This document shows, piece after piece, positions 1 through 5,413 of a DNA stretch of 5,413 bases. The DNA is from GCA-003244245 sp035276605. Its GTDB lineage: Bacteria > Actinomycetota > Actinomycetes > Mycobacteriales > Pseudonocardiaceae. Under the pieces are notes generated by a model. That model was given only the letters and a program-made list of their open reading frames with translations, was not told the origin of the DNA and ran no database searches. Positions within the stretch are counted from its first letter, which is position 1. Every line of letters begins with the position of its first letter. Made by a program: the position numbers and the translations under genes. Location of the stretch: assembly GCA_035276605.1 (NCBI GenBank), contig DATELN010000142.1:1-5413 (forward strand), read 5' to 3'.

Positions 1-830
1 CTCTCCAGGCTCGCGGCCAGCCCGAGGTCGTCCAGCACGGGCGGGCGCAGCCCGGCAATCGCATTGCGGGTCTCGTCCAGCGCTCCGGCGGCGAGTTCCT
101 GAGCGCGGGCGATCTGCTGGGCGACGCTGGCCGGATCGGAGCCGACTGCGTCGGCGGCTGCCGAGAGGTGAAACGACAGGCTTACAATGCGCTGGCTGAT
201 GCCGTCGTGGATCTCACCGGCAAGCCGGCGCCGCTCGGTTTCCTGCAGCAGCACGATCTGCTCGGCGAAGCGCTCCATCGCCTCCTCCCGTTCGGCTAGG
301 CGGCTGTGCAGGCTCGCGTTCTCGATCGCGCCGGCCATCAGACCGGCCACTGACTCCAGCAGCTCGACGTCGGCCTCGGAGAACTCCCGGCGGTCGCGGG
401 TGTGCACGTTGAGCACTCCGACCAGATCTCCCGGCCTGGTAATCATGGGGACGGAGGCCATCGAGGTGAACTCCTCACCCCGTAGTTCGGGGATGTAACG
501 GTAGCGCGGGTCGTCGCGCTTGTTGTCGGTGATCACGACGGGCTGACAGTGCGCGGCGACCCACCCGGAGATGCCCTCGCCGATCGGCAGCTCGATGCGC
601 CGAGCGAGCCGATCGAACGGCGGTGTGGCGCCGCGCAGGTGTAACCGGTCGCCGGCCGGGTCCAGCAGGTGTACGAAACAGACGTCGGTGGACGTGGTCT
701 CGGTGATCAGATCGGCCACTCCCTGAGCGATCCCGTCGAGGTCCAACCCGGCTGAGAGAATCTCGATCACCCGGTGCAGCAGCTGGGCATCGGAATCTGC
801 GCCGGCCAGACCCAACCGTGAGCGGATCAC
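1..830 (-). CDS. GAF-domain sensor histidine kinase, NarL/DesK-type (HisKA_3), 3' end cut by window
   Basis: Predicted cytoplasmic sensor kinase of a two-component system; it should autophosphorylate on His and pass the phosphate to the response regulator encoded just upstream. The first 276 residues are visible. A GAF domain spans about residues 17-170 (motifs LPIGEGISGWVA at 81-92, SVPMI at 126-130, GVLNVH at 138-143). A helical linker follows at about 172-200, then the HisKA_3 dimerisation box ETERRRLAGEIHDG with phospho-acceptor His208, and the typical GLRPPVLDDLGLAASL segment. The HATPase domain lies outside the window. No transmembrane segment or signal peptide is visible, so the input must be a soluble ligand, a redox or gas cue, or a protein partner. 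The GTG start at 830 overlaps the regulator's TGA by 4 nt (GTGA), pointing to translational coupling. The GAF ligand cannot be told from sequence; haem binding is not claimed. Family is confident, signal unknown. Confidence 0.93.
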   Translation of the reverse strand, partial: MIRSRLGLAGADSDAQLLHRVIEILSAGLDLDGIAQGVADLITETTSTDVCFVHLLDPAGDRLHLRGATPPFDRLARRIELPIGEGISGWVAAHCQPVVITDNKRDDPRYRYIPELRGEEFTSMASVPMITRPGDLVGVLNVHTRDRREFSEADVELLESVAGLMAGAIENASLHSRLAEREEAMERFAEQIVLLQETERRRLAGEIHDGISQRIVSLSFHLSAAADAVGSDPASVAQQIARAQELAAGALDETRNAIAGLRPPVLDDLGLAASLE

Positions 831-1495
831 TGGAACAGCCCCTCCCGCAGCGCCGCGGCGACGGCACCGGATCGGTCTGGTACGTCGAGTTTGCGATAGA
901 TCCCGCGGGCGTGCGTCTTGACGGTCTCCTCGCTGACAGTGAGCCGGCCAGCGATCCCCCGGTTGGACAGTCCGGCCACCATCAGCGCGAGCACCTCACT
1001 CTCCCGCTGGGTCAGCCCGAGCCGGGCGCCCGGCCAGAACTCGCCACCACGCAGATGGGCCACCGACATCGCAACTTTCGCCGCCAGGCTGGGATCGATG
1101 AGCACCTCGCCCTGCTGGATGCGCTGCAGGTGATCCACCAGCTCCGCGCCCCGAACTCGCTTTAGCAGGAAAGCGGCCGCGCCCAGGCGCAGTGCCTGGT
1201 AGAGATACTGCTCGTCGTCGTAGACGGTGAGGAATACGACTTTGCAGGACGGTTGCCGCTTGCGGATCTCCGCGCACAGGTCCAGCCCGCTGGAGCCGCG
1301 AAGCCGAACGTCAAGCAAGGTGATGTCCGGCTCCTGACCGGTGATCACCTTCACCGCAACGTCCGGTTCGGTGGCCTCTCCGACGATCTCAACCTGATCG
1401 GAATAGGCGGCCAGCATCGCACGCAGCCCGTCCAGCACCATCTGATGATCGTCGACGACCACGACCCGTAGCGGGCGCCCCGTTGCCCTGCTCAT
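827..1495 (-). CDS. NarL/FixJ-family response regulator (REC + LuxR-type HTH)
   Basis: DNA-binding response regulator of 222 residues, a normal length for the family. The receiver domain covers about residues 9-127: acidic pair Asp15-Asp16, phospho-acceptor Asp62 in LLDVRL, switch Thr90 in VVFLTVYDD and conserved Lys112 in AFLLKRV. The LuxR-type helix-turn-helix covers about 159-220, with LTQRESEVLALMVAGLSNRGIA, then VSEETVKTHARGIYRKL as recognition region. All residues needed for phosphorylation are present, so it should be a functional output protein. The ATG at 1495 lies 9 nt after the antiporter stop, without a strong Shine-Dalgarno, and the 3' end overlaps the kinase start by 4 nt. It is thus the middle of a tight antiporter-regulator-kinase unit and almost surely the partner of that kinase. 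Target promoters are unknown; autoregulation of the operon is plausible but not shown. Confidence 0.97.
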   Translation of the reverse strand: MSRATGRPLRVVVVDDHQMVLDGLRAMLAAYSDQVEIVGEATEPDVAVKVITGQEPDITLLDVRLRGSSGLDLCAEIRKRQPSCKVVFLTVYDDEQYLYQALRLGAAAFLLKRVRGAELVDHLQRIQQGEVLIDPSLAAKVAMSVAHLRGGEFWPGARLGLTQRESEVLALMVAGLSNRGIAGRLTVSEETVKTHARGIYRKLDVPDRSGAVAAALREGLFQ

Positions 1496-1504
1496 GGCAG
1501 CAGC

Positions 1505-2794
1505 CTACGCACGGGAGGGCAATCGACGCAGGTAGGCGTCGAGCAGCGGACCGGTCATCAGGGTGGTGATCAAAGCCACCAGCACGATCACGGCCTGCAG
1601 CGCGGGCGTGATCACTGCGTTCTGCAGCCCAACCAGGGCGACCACCAGCACGATGACCCCGGGGCAGTTCATCAGAATGCCAAGCACATTGCTCTCTGCC
1701 CAGGACAGTCCGGATAGCCGGGCCAACACCGCCCCGCCACCCCATTTGCTCACTATCGCGGCGGCCAGCAGCAGCACTAGGCCGCCGGATGCCGCGACCG
1801 GAACCGCCGTCAGGTCCGTCTGCAGCCCGGAGAAGGCGAGGAAGATCGGTAGCAGCACCGAGCGAGTGAGCTCACCTAGCCACTGCTCCAGCGCGCAGTG
1901 CATCGAGGTCTGGGCCGGTAGTACCAGGCCGGCGAGGAACCCGCCGACGATCACCGTTAGCCCGGCGAGTTGCGCGGCCAGGCCCGAGGCGAGCAGCAGC
2001 ACGAGGACGCGCACCAGCAGGCCCACCCCTGCGGTGTCCTGCCCGGGCCTAGCGCGGACAGTGACCCGTGCCAGCAGGGGACGCGCCACAAGCAGCATCA
2101 GTCCCAGGTACCCGATGGCCAGACCTAACGCCCGCATTGCGCTGGCGCCGGTCGCGATCGACGAGGCGATCGACGCGGCGATGAACAGCGCCACGGTGGC
2201 CACTGCGGAGGCCGCAATGCTGGTGCATCCCAACGGGGACCGGGACAGGCCACGCTCCTGCAAGATCCGCGCCATCACGGGGAGGGCGGTGGCCGCCAGC
2301 ATGACGCCGACGAACAGAGCGAATCCCAGCGTGGACGCCGACGCCGGTTTGAACACCCCAGTCGCGAGGAGGGCTCCCAGTGGGAGGCCCACCGCGATCG
2401 GCAGCACCACCGAACCCGGACCGACCAGCGCGATACCCAGGATCCGGTCGCGCAGCAACGCCCGGTCCAGCTCCACCGCGGTGAGGAAGCTGAACAGCAA
2501 CAATCCAAGCTGACCCAGCTGGCCGATCACCGCCTGTGCTGGTGCGGGGAATAGGCATGCTGTGGGGCTGGTAGGCATCGCCAGCTGGGCGCAGTGCAGC
2601 AACGTGGGCGCGACGAAGTCCGGCCACAATGTCGGACCCAGCAGCGTCGGTCCCAGAAGTACCCCAGCGAGGATCTCGCCGACTACCCGGGGTTGACCAA
2701 TCTTGGTGCACAGCGTGCCGACCAACCGGGCCATCGCCAAGATGATTGCGAGATCGAGCAGCACGGAGCTGGCTAATGCCGGGGCCGACAGCAC
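1505..2794 (-). CDS. CPA2/Kef-type cation:proton antiporter-fold membrane protein with neutralised charged core
   Basis: Integral membrane protein of 429 residues from the GTG at 2794, consisting of a Na+/H+-exchanger-type domain (roughly 12 hydrophobic segments) without the C-terminal RCK/TrkA-N domain of full-length Kef proteins. Family hallmarks are clear: IGQPRVVGEILAGVLLGP near the N-terminus, a VELD motif, ATALPVMARILQERG at about 168-182, GGFLAGLVLP at about 284-293, LLPIFLAFSGLQTDL around 325 and TTLMTGPLLDAYLRR at the end. Family members usually exchange K+ or Na+ for H+. Here the positions of the normal Asp-Asp pair are Ala199-Thr200, the usual GLRT Arg is Gln325, and the usual MNTRGxxE Arg and Glu are Pro378 and Val382, so ion exchange is doubtful. 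The start is uncertain: an upstream ATG at 2896 would lie inside the acetyltransferase gene and adds a non-hydrophobic, unfamily-like tail. GTG 2794 begins 4 nt after the acetyltransferase stop but lacks a good Shine-Dalgarno; GTG 2764 is an alternative. It is followed 9 nt later by the response regulator. Confidence 0.9.
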   Translation of the reverse strand: MLSAPALASSVLLDLAIILAMARLVGTLCTKIGQPRVVGEILAGVLLGPTLLGPTLWPDFVAPTLLHCAQLAMPTSPTACLFPAPAQAVIGQLGQLGLLLFSFLTAVELDRALLRDRILGIALVGPGSVVLPIAVGLPLGALLATGVFKPASASTLGFALFVGVMLAATALPVMARILQERGLSRSPLGCTSIAASAVATVALFIAASIASSIATGASAMRALGLAIGYLGLMLLVARPLLARVTVRARPGQDTAGVGLLVRVLVLLLASGLAAQLAGLTVIVGGFLAGLVLPAQTSMHCALEQWLGELTRSVLLPIFLAFSGLQTDLTAVPVAASGGLVLLLAAAIVSKWGGGAVLARLSGLSWAESNVLGILMNCPGVIVLVVALVGLQNAVITPALQAVIVLVALITTLMTGPLLDAYLRRLPSRA

Positions 2795-2798
2795 CTTG

Positions 2799-3311
2799 TC
2801 ACATTGGTCGCATGTAGATGCTGAACCGCAGATCCAAATGCGTGAAGTCGTACTGGTGAACGAAGCCGGCCTGCTCGTAGAGCGCCCGCGCGGCAACCAT
2901 CATCTCCGCGGTGTGTAGTCCCACCGCGGGTGCGTGATCGGCCTTCGCAAGGGCGAGGCAGTCCGCGGTCAGGGCGCGTGCCACCCCGCGGCCCCGCAGC
3001 GCCGGGTCGACTCCAAGCACCCGGATGACCGCCCATTCCGCTGGCACGCGCCGGTAATCCTTGGGACCCGGTGGCAGGTAGGTGACTGTGCCGGCGAGCT
3101 GACCGTTGATTTCGGCGACGCGCAGCATTCCTGGCGCGCCGGGCTTGATGACCTTGGCGATGTTGCTGGTCATCAGCGCCCAGTTGGCTGGGGTCAGCCA
3201 GGGTTCGAACTCCGCGTAGGCTGCGGTCACGATCCGGCGCACCACTGGCAGGTCCTGCGCAGCGGCCGGGCGGACCTCAATCACTGCTGGCGTCGTTTTA
3301 TCGGTGAGCAC
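2799..3311 (-). CDS. GNAT-family N-acetyltransferase
   Basis: Predicted cytoplasmic acetyl-CoA-dependent acyltransferase, 170 residues from the GTG at 3311. The GNAT fold runs from about residue 10 (VIEVRPAAAQDLPVVRRIV) to the end. The acetyl-CoA pyrophosphate-binding motif A is VLGVDPALRGRGVARAL (about 98-114, with RGRGVA at 106-111), and motif B is LYEQAGFVHQYDF near the C-terminus. Substrate is not recognisable; small amines, amino acids, antibiotics or protein N-termini are all possible. The GTG was chosen because GGAGG sits 6 nt upstream (3318-3322) and because an upstream ATG at 3377 would add 22 residues outside the fold and consume the promoter region. It is the first gene of the minus-strand operon; the antiporter gene begins 4 nt after its stop. 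It diverges from the TetR gene, a common arrangement for a TetR-controlled enzyme gene. Confidence 0.93.
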   Translation of the reverse strand: MLTDKTTPAVIEVRPAAAQDLPVVRRIVTAAYAEFEPWLTPANWALMTSNIAKVIKPGAPGMLRVAEINGQLAGTVTYLPPGPKDYRRVPAEWAVIRVLGVDPALRGRGVARALTADCLALAKADHAPAVGLHTAEMMVAARALYEQAGFVHQYDFTHLDLRFSIYMRPM

Positions 3312-3317
3312 CCGGTA

Positions 3318-3322
3318 CCTCC
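3318..3322 (-). promoter_or_regulatory. Shine-Dalgarno of the acetyltransferase gene
   Basis: The minus strand reads GGAGG followed by 6 nt (TACCGG) and then GTG. This is the best ribosome binding site on this strand of the window and it decides the GTG at 3311 over the upstream ATG at 3377. Confidence 0.75.
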
Positions 3323-3336
3323 GCCTATCCTTAGGT

Positions 3337-3347
3337 GGGAACTTCCC
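3337..3347. promoter_or_regulatory. Perfect 11-bp palindrome, candidate TetR operator
   Basis: GGGAA-C-TTCCC is a perfect inverted repeat with 5-bp arms around one base. It lies in the 78-nt region between the divergent acetyltransferase and TetR genes, just upstream of a candidate plus-strand -10 box. TetR proteins usually bind such palindromes in divergent promoters, though their operators are often longer (arms of 6-9 bp). That this is the operator is inference. Confidence 0.4.
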
Positions 3348-3352
3348 GCTGG

Positions 3353-3358
3353 TACACT
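3353..3358 (+). promoter_or_regulatory. Candidate -10 box for the TetR gene
   Basis: TACACT fits the actinobacterial TAnnnT -10 consensus and ends 31 nt before the GTG at 3390, which would give a leader of about 25 nt. No good -35 hexamer is seen 16-18 nt upstream (CTTAGG/TTAGGT only). No convincing minus-strand -10 was found for the divergent operon. Confidence 0.3.
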
Positions 3359-3359
3359 G

Positions 3360-3387
3360 GGTCAATTTTTCCGTCACGATTGGTCAA
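3360..3387. repeat. Direct repeat GGTCAA x2, spaced 22 bp
   Basis: GGTCAA occurs at 3360-3365 and 3382-3387, start to start 22 bp, about two helical turns, immediately before the TetR start. The second copy lies within TTGGTCAA, itself an imperfect palindrome. On the minus strand both read TTGACC, a -35-like hexamer. It could be a regulator half-site pair or chance in a short AT-richer stretch. Confidence 0.25.
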
Positions 3388-3389
3388 CG

Positions 3390-4037
3390 GTGCCCCCCAA
3401 CTCTCCCCGGAAATCTACCGAAGAAGCGGTGGAAAACGCCGACGTTGTCGTTGTCGTCAACGCTGATACCGAAAGCGGTCGCGAGCGGGTCATGCGGGCG
3501 GCATACGACTTGTTCAGTCGCCTCGGCACGCGCACCGTGGGAGTCGATGCGGTGATCGGCGAGGCGGGCGTAGCCAAGATGACCCTGTACCGCAACTTCG
3601 CATCGAAAGACGACCTCATCCTGGCTTTCCTTGAGCGCCGTGAGAAGAACTGGACGCATGGTTGGGTGCAGGCCGAGTCCCGGCGTCGGGGTCAGACCCC
3701 AGCGCAGTGCCTGCTGGCCATCTTCGACCTGTTCGGCGAGTGGTTCGCCCGGCCGGATTTCGAAGGTTGTTCCTTTGTGACCACGCTGCTGGAAGTGACC
3801 AACCGCGACAGCCCGGTGCGGCAGGCAAGTGTGCAGCACCTGGCGAATATCCGCAGCTACGTGTGCGAACTCGCGACCGAAGCCGGGGTGGCGGATCCTG
3901 ATGCGTTTGCTCGCCAGTGGCACATCCTGATGAAAGGATCCATCATCGCCGCCGCCGAGGGCGACACCCAAGCCGCGGCGCGCGCCCGTGAGCTCGGCGT
4001 GCTGCTGCTCAAAGAGCACGGAATCGCTCCCGAATAA
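3390..4037 (+). CDS. TetR/AcrR-family transcriptional regulator
   Basis: Predicted dimeric, ligand-responsive repressor of 215 residues, a usual TetR length. The N-terminal helix-turn-helix spans about residues 30-76: RERVMRAAYDLFSRLGTRTVGVDAVI, then the recognition segment GEAGVAKMTLYRNFASKDDLI with the family's LYRNFxSKDDL signature. The C-terminal half is the helical ligand/dimer domain (WTHGWVQAESRR, FEGCSFVTTLLEV with Cys127, ending LLLKEHGI); ligand unknown. The reading frame stays open upstream to 2934, but that part overlaps the acetyltransferase on the other strand and has no family similarity. GTG 3390 is preferred; GTG 3429 (202 residues) is a serious alternative because neither has a strong Shine-Dalgarno and the first 29 residues, including a VVVVV run, precede the DNA-binding domain. 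Its position divergent from the acetyltransferase operon suggests that it represses itself and that operon. Confidence 0.94.
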   Translation: MPPNSPRKSTEEAVENADVVVVVNADTESGRERVMRAAYDLFSRLGTRTVGVDAVIGEAGVAKMTLYRNFASKDDLILAFLERREKNWTHGWVQAESRRRGQTPAQCLLAIFDLFGEWFARPDFEGCSFVTTLLEVTNRDSPVRQASVQHLANIRSYVCELATEAGVADPDAFARQWHILMKGSIIAAAEGDTQAAARARELGVLLLKEHGIAPE

Positions 4038-4085
4038 CACGAGTCTGCGCTGACCGTCGAGGTGCTGTCGTGCGTGGTGGACGCT

Positions 4086-4103
4086 GGTTTCGATGCTCGA
4101 ACC
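4086..4103 (+). other. Small hairpin in the leader of the methyltransferase gene
   Basis: GGTTTCGA and TCGAACC can pair around a TGC loop with one bulged T. It sits in the 97-nt gap between the TetR gene and the methyltransferase gene, ending 17 nt before the latter's Shine-Dalgarno. There is no U-tract after it, so it is not a classical terminator. The gap shows no recognisable cobalamin, SAM or SAH riboswitch core. Confidence 0.25.
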
Positions 4104-4120
4104 TGGGGGAGAATTTCGAC

Positions 4121-4126
4121 AGGAGG
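4121..4126 (+). promoter_or_regulatory. Shine-Dalgarno of the methyltransferase gene
   Basis: AGGAGG is a full consensus site, with 8 nt between it and the GTG at 4135. It fixes that GTG as the start; the next in-frame ATG (residue 25) already lies inside the conserved DGAMGT motif. Confidence 0.85.
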
Positions 4127-4134
4127 CGACAGGT

Positions 4135-5413
4135 GTGAACGTACGGGGGGCCCCAACGGTGCTCGAACAGCTTCGCGACCACCGGGTGGTGGTCTGCGAC
4201 GGCGCGATGGGCACGATGCTGCATGCGGCCGGGGTCTCGCTGGACAGTTCTTTGCCCGAGCTGAACCTGTCGCGCCCGGCCCTGGTACGCGACTTGCATG
4301 CGGCGTATGTCGGTGCAGGTGCCCGAATTTTGCAGACCAACACCTTCGGCGCGAACCGGTTACGGCTGGCCGGATCCGGGCTGGAGAACAGCGTCTCTGA
4401 GATCAACATCGCCGGTGCCCGGCTGGCCCGCGAGGCGGCCCAACGTGCCGGGCACCCAGTGCTCGTTGCGGGTTCCGTCGGACCTGCAGTGAGCGCTCCG
4501 GCGGTGCGGCGAATACCCGCCAGCGTCCGTGCGGACGGTCTGCGCGAGCAGATCGCGGCCCTGTGTGACTGGGTCGACCTGCTGATCCTGGAGACCTTCG
4601 GTGACCTGGAGTCCCTGGTGCAGGCGGTGGAGGTGGCGACATCGGAAAGTCACCTGCCGGTGGTGGCCCAGCTGACTTTTGGTGACGATGGCCGGACCCT
4701 GCGAGGCGAGGATCCGGCGGAGGCCGCCGCCGTGCTGTCTGGTCTGCCGATCATCGCACTTGGCGCGAACTGCACGGTCGGCCCCGCGGTGCTCGTCAGT
4801 GTGGTTGCTGAGTTGGCCCGCCACACCGAGCTGCCAGTGGGCGTGCAACCTAACGCGGGGATGCCACAACGGCTCGGTGGCCAGGTGCGCTACGCGCGCA
4901 ACGCGGCGTATTTTGCCGAGGCCGCGCACCGGTTCGTCGCTGCCGGGGCCACGCTGCTGGGCGGATGCTGCGGGACGACCCCCGCCCATGTGCGGGCGAT
5001 CTCGCAGGCGATCGCCGCGCTGCCCCCAATTCAGCGTCCCCCGACCGCGCCCGCTGAGGCACGGACCGCCGCCGCAACTCGCACGGTGCCACCGGCCCCG
5101 GCGTGGCCCTGGGAGGGCGAACTGGTTGTCGCCGTCGGGTTGCAAGCTCCCAATGGTGCGCAGGTCCCGGAGTTCCTCGAGCGGGCTAGCGCCCTGCGCG
5201 CAGCCGGTGCGGGTGTGCTGGCCATCATCGATCCGGCGCCGCCAGCGGCTCGGATCAGCCCGGTGGGTGCTGCCGTGGTCGTGCGCGAACGGGTCGGCAG
5301 CGAGGTGCTGCTACCGGTGGAGGCCACCGATCGTAACCTTGCCGCGTTGCAAGCCGACCTGCTCGGCGCGCATGCGCTCGGCCTGCGGATGGTGGTGTGC
5401 CGCACCGGTAGCC
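4135..5413 (+). CDS. Homocysteine S-methyltransferase fused to a degenerate MTHFR-like domain, 3' end cut by window
   Basis: Cytoplasmic enzyme of methionine synthesis that transfers a methyl group to homocysteine; 426 residues are visible, where YitJ-type fusions run to about 600. The N-terminal zinc-dependent methyltransferase barrel (about residues 8-300) has DGAMGTML (22-29), QTNTFGANR (67-75), GSVGP, ILETFGD around Glu153, GANC with Cys213, PNAGMPQ and GGCCGTTPAH with Cys278-Cys279. Cys213/278/279 match the zinc ligands of the MetH homocysteine domain, so this half should be active. A Pro/Ala-rich linker (about 300-325) leads to a domain like methylenetetrahydrofolate reductase; DRNLAALQADLLGAHALGLR (400-419 region) is close to the YitJ type. 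However, the residues aligning with MetF Glu28, His88 and Asp120 are Gly335, Pro394 and Ser426. The methyl donor is not evident (methyl-folate or S-methylmethionine). It follows the TetR gene on the same strand after 97 nt; a functional link is not shown. Confidence 0.92.
   Translation, partial: MNVRGAPTVLEQLRDHRVVVCDGAMGTMLHAAGVSLDSSLPELNLSRPALVRDLHAAYVGAGARILQTNTFGANRLRLAGSGLENSVSEINIAGARLAREAAQRAGHPVLVAGSVGPAVSAPAVRRIPASVRADGLREQIAALCDWVDLLILETFGDLESLVQAVEVATSESHLPVVAQLTFGDDGRTLRGEDPAEAAAVLSGLPIIALGANCTVGPAVLVSVVAELARHTELPVGVQPNAGMPQRLGGQVRYARNAAYFAEAAHRFVAAGATLLGGCCGTTPAHVRAISQAIAALPPIQRPPTAPAEARTAAATRTVPPAPAWPWEGELVVAVGLQAPNGAQVPEFLERASALRAAGAGVLAIIDPAPPAARISPVGAAVVVRERVGSEVLLPVEATDRNLAALQADLLGAHALGLRMVVCRTGS

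Noticed and set aside
475..867. Minus-strand open frame (130 residues) beginning with ATG near the kinase start
   Set aside because: It is another frame of the kinase region; the GTG frame from 830 gives continuous GAF and HisKA_3 motifs.
1563..2513. Long plus-strand open frame (316 residues) opposite the antiporter gene
   Set aside because: It is rich in Arg, Ser, Thr and Pro with no family motif, and results from the high GC content on the strand opposite a clearly recognised membrane protein.
2630..2665. Near-tandem repeat of about 15 bp (CTGGGACCGACGCTG-like) in the antiporter gene
   Set aside because: It encodes two LGPTL units in an N-terminal region where LLGP-type motifs are normal for the family, so no separate repeat element is needed.
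2934..3389. Upstream extension of the TetR reading frame (152 extra residues)
   Set aside because: It lies antisense to the GNAT gene and across the divergent promoter; the residues show no TetR or other family similarity.
4086..4103. Hairpin after the TetR gene as a rho-independent terminator
   Set aside because: The stem is short with a bulge, is about 50 nt past the stop codon and is followed by TGGGGGA, not a T-run.
3384..4409. Minus-strand open frame (341 residues) opposite the TetR gene and the start of the methyltransferase gene
   Set aside because: It spans two recognised plus-strand genes and their intergenic gap, with low-complexity composition and no motif; it is a GC shadow.
4360..5145. 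Minus-strand open frame (261 residues) opposite the methyltransferase gene
   Set aside because: The plus strand there encodes the zinc-cysteine motifs of a known enzyme family; the minus frame has no recognisable domain.

Overview
This is a GC-rich window with dense, short-spaced genes, frequent GTG starts and strong G/C preference at third codon positions. The bifunctional homocysteine methyltransferase/MTHFR-type gene, the GAF-containing NarL-type kinase and the TetR style all fit a high-GC actinobacterium (Mycobacteriales or Pseudonocardiales would fit). That placement is inference; nothing here fixes a genus.

Layout. Positions 1-3311 hold four minus-strand genes read from right to left: a GNAT acetyltransferase (3311-2799), a CPA2/Kef-type antiporter-fold membrane protein (2794-1505), a NarL/FixJ response regulator (1495-827) and a GAF-domain sensor histidine kinase (830 to beyond position 1, so its ATPase domain is missing). 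The gaps are 4 nt, 9 nt and a 4-nt overlap, so this reads as one operon. A 78-nt divergent promoter region (3312-3389) separates it from a plus-strand TetR regulator (3390-4037). After a 97-nt gap comes a plus-strand gene for a homocysteine S-methyltransferase fused to an MTHFR-like domain (4135 to beyond the window end). There is no gene-free stretch longer than 100 nt, and no tRNA, rRNA, CRISPR array, insertion sequence or attachment site was seen.

Two observations stand out. First, the antiporter-fold protein keeps the family's structural motifs, but the positions that normally carry charged ion-binding or core residues are neutral at several independent places: the Asp-Asp pair is Ala-Thr, the Arg of the GLRT-like motif is Gln, and the Arg and Glu of the MNTRGxxE-like motif are Pro and Val. 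It is co-transcribed with a two-component system whose kinase has no membrane segment in the visible part. The inference is that the transporter fold may have been repurposed as a membrane sensor or structural partner rather than an H+-coupled exchanger. Second, the methyltransferase domain keeps all three zinc cysteines, but the fused MTHFR-like domain lacks the residues that align with catalytic Glu28, His88 and Asp120 of E. coli MetF. This suggests a degenerate, possibly regulatory or structural, reductase domain.

The TetR protein probably controls itself and perhaps the divergent operon through elements in the shared intergenic region, where a perfect GGGAA-C-TTCCC palindrome and a repeated GGTCAA are visible. 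All family alignments here are from memory of family motifs, not from a computed search.
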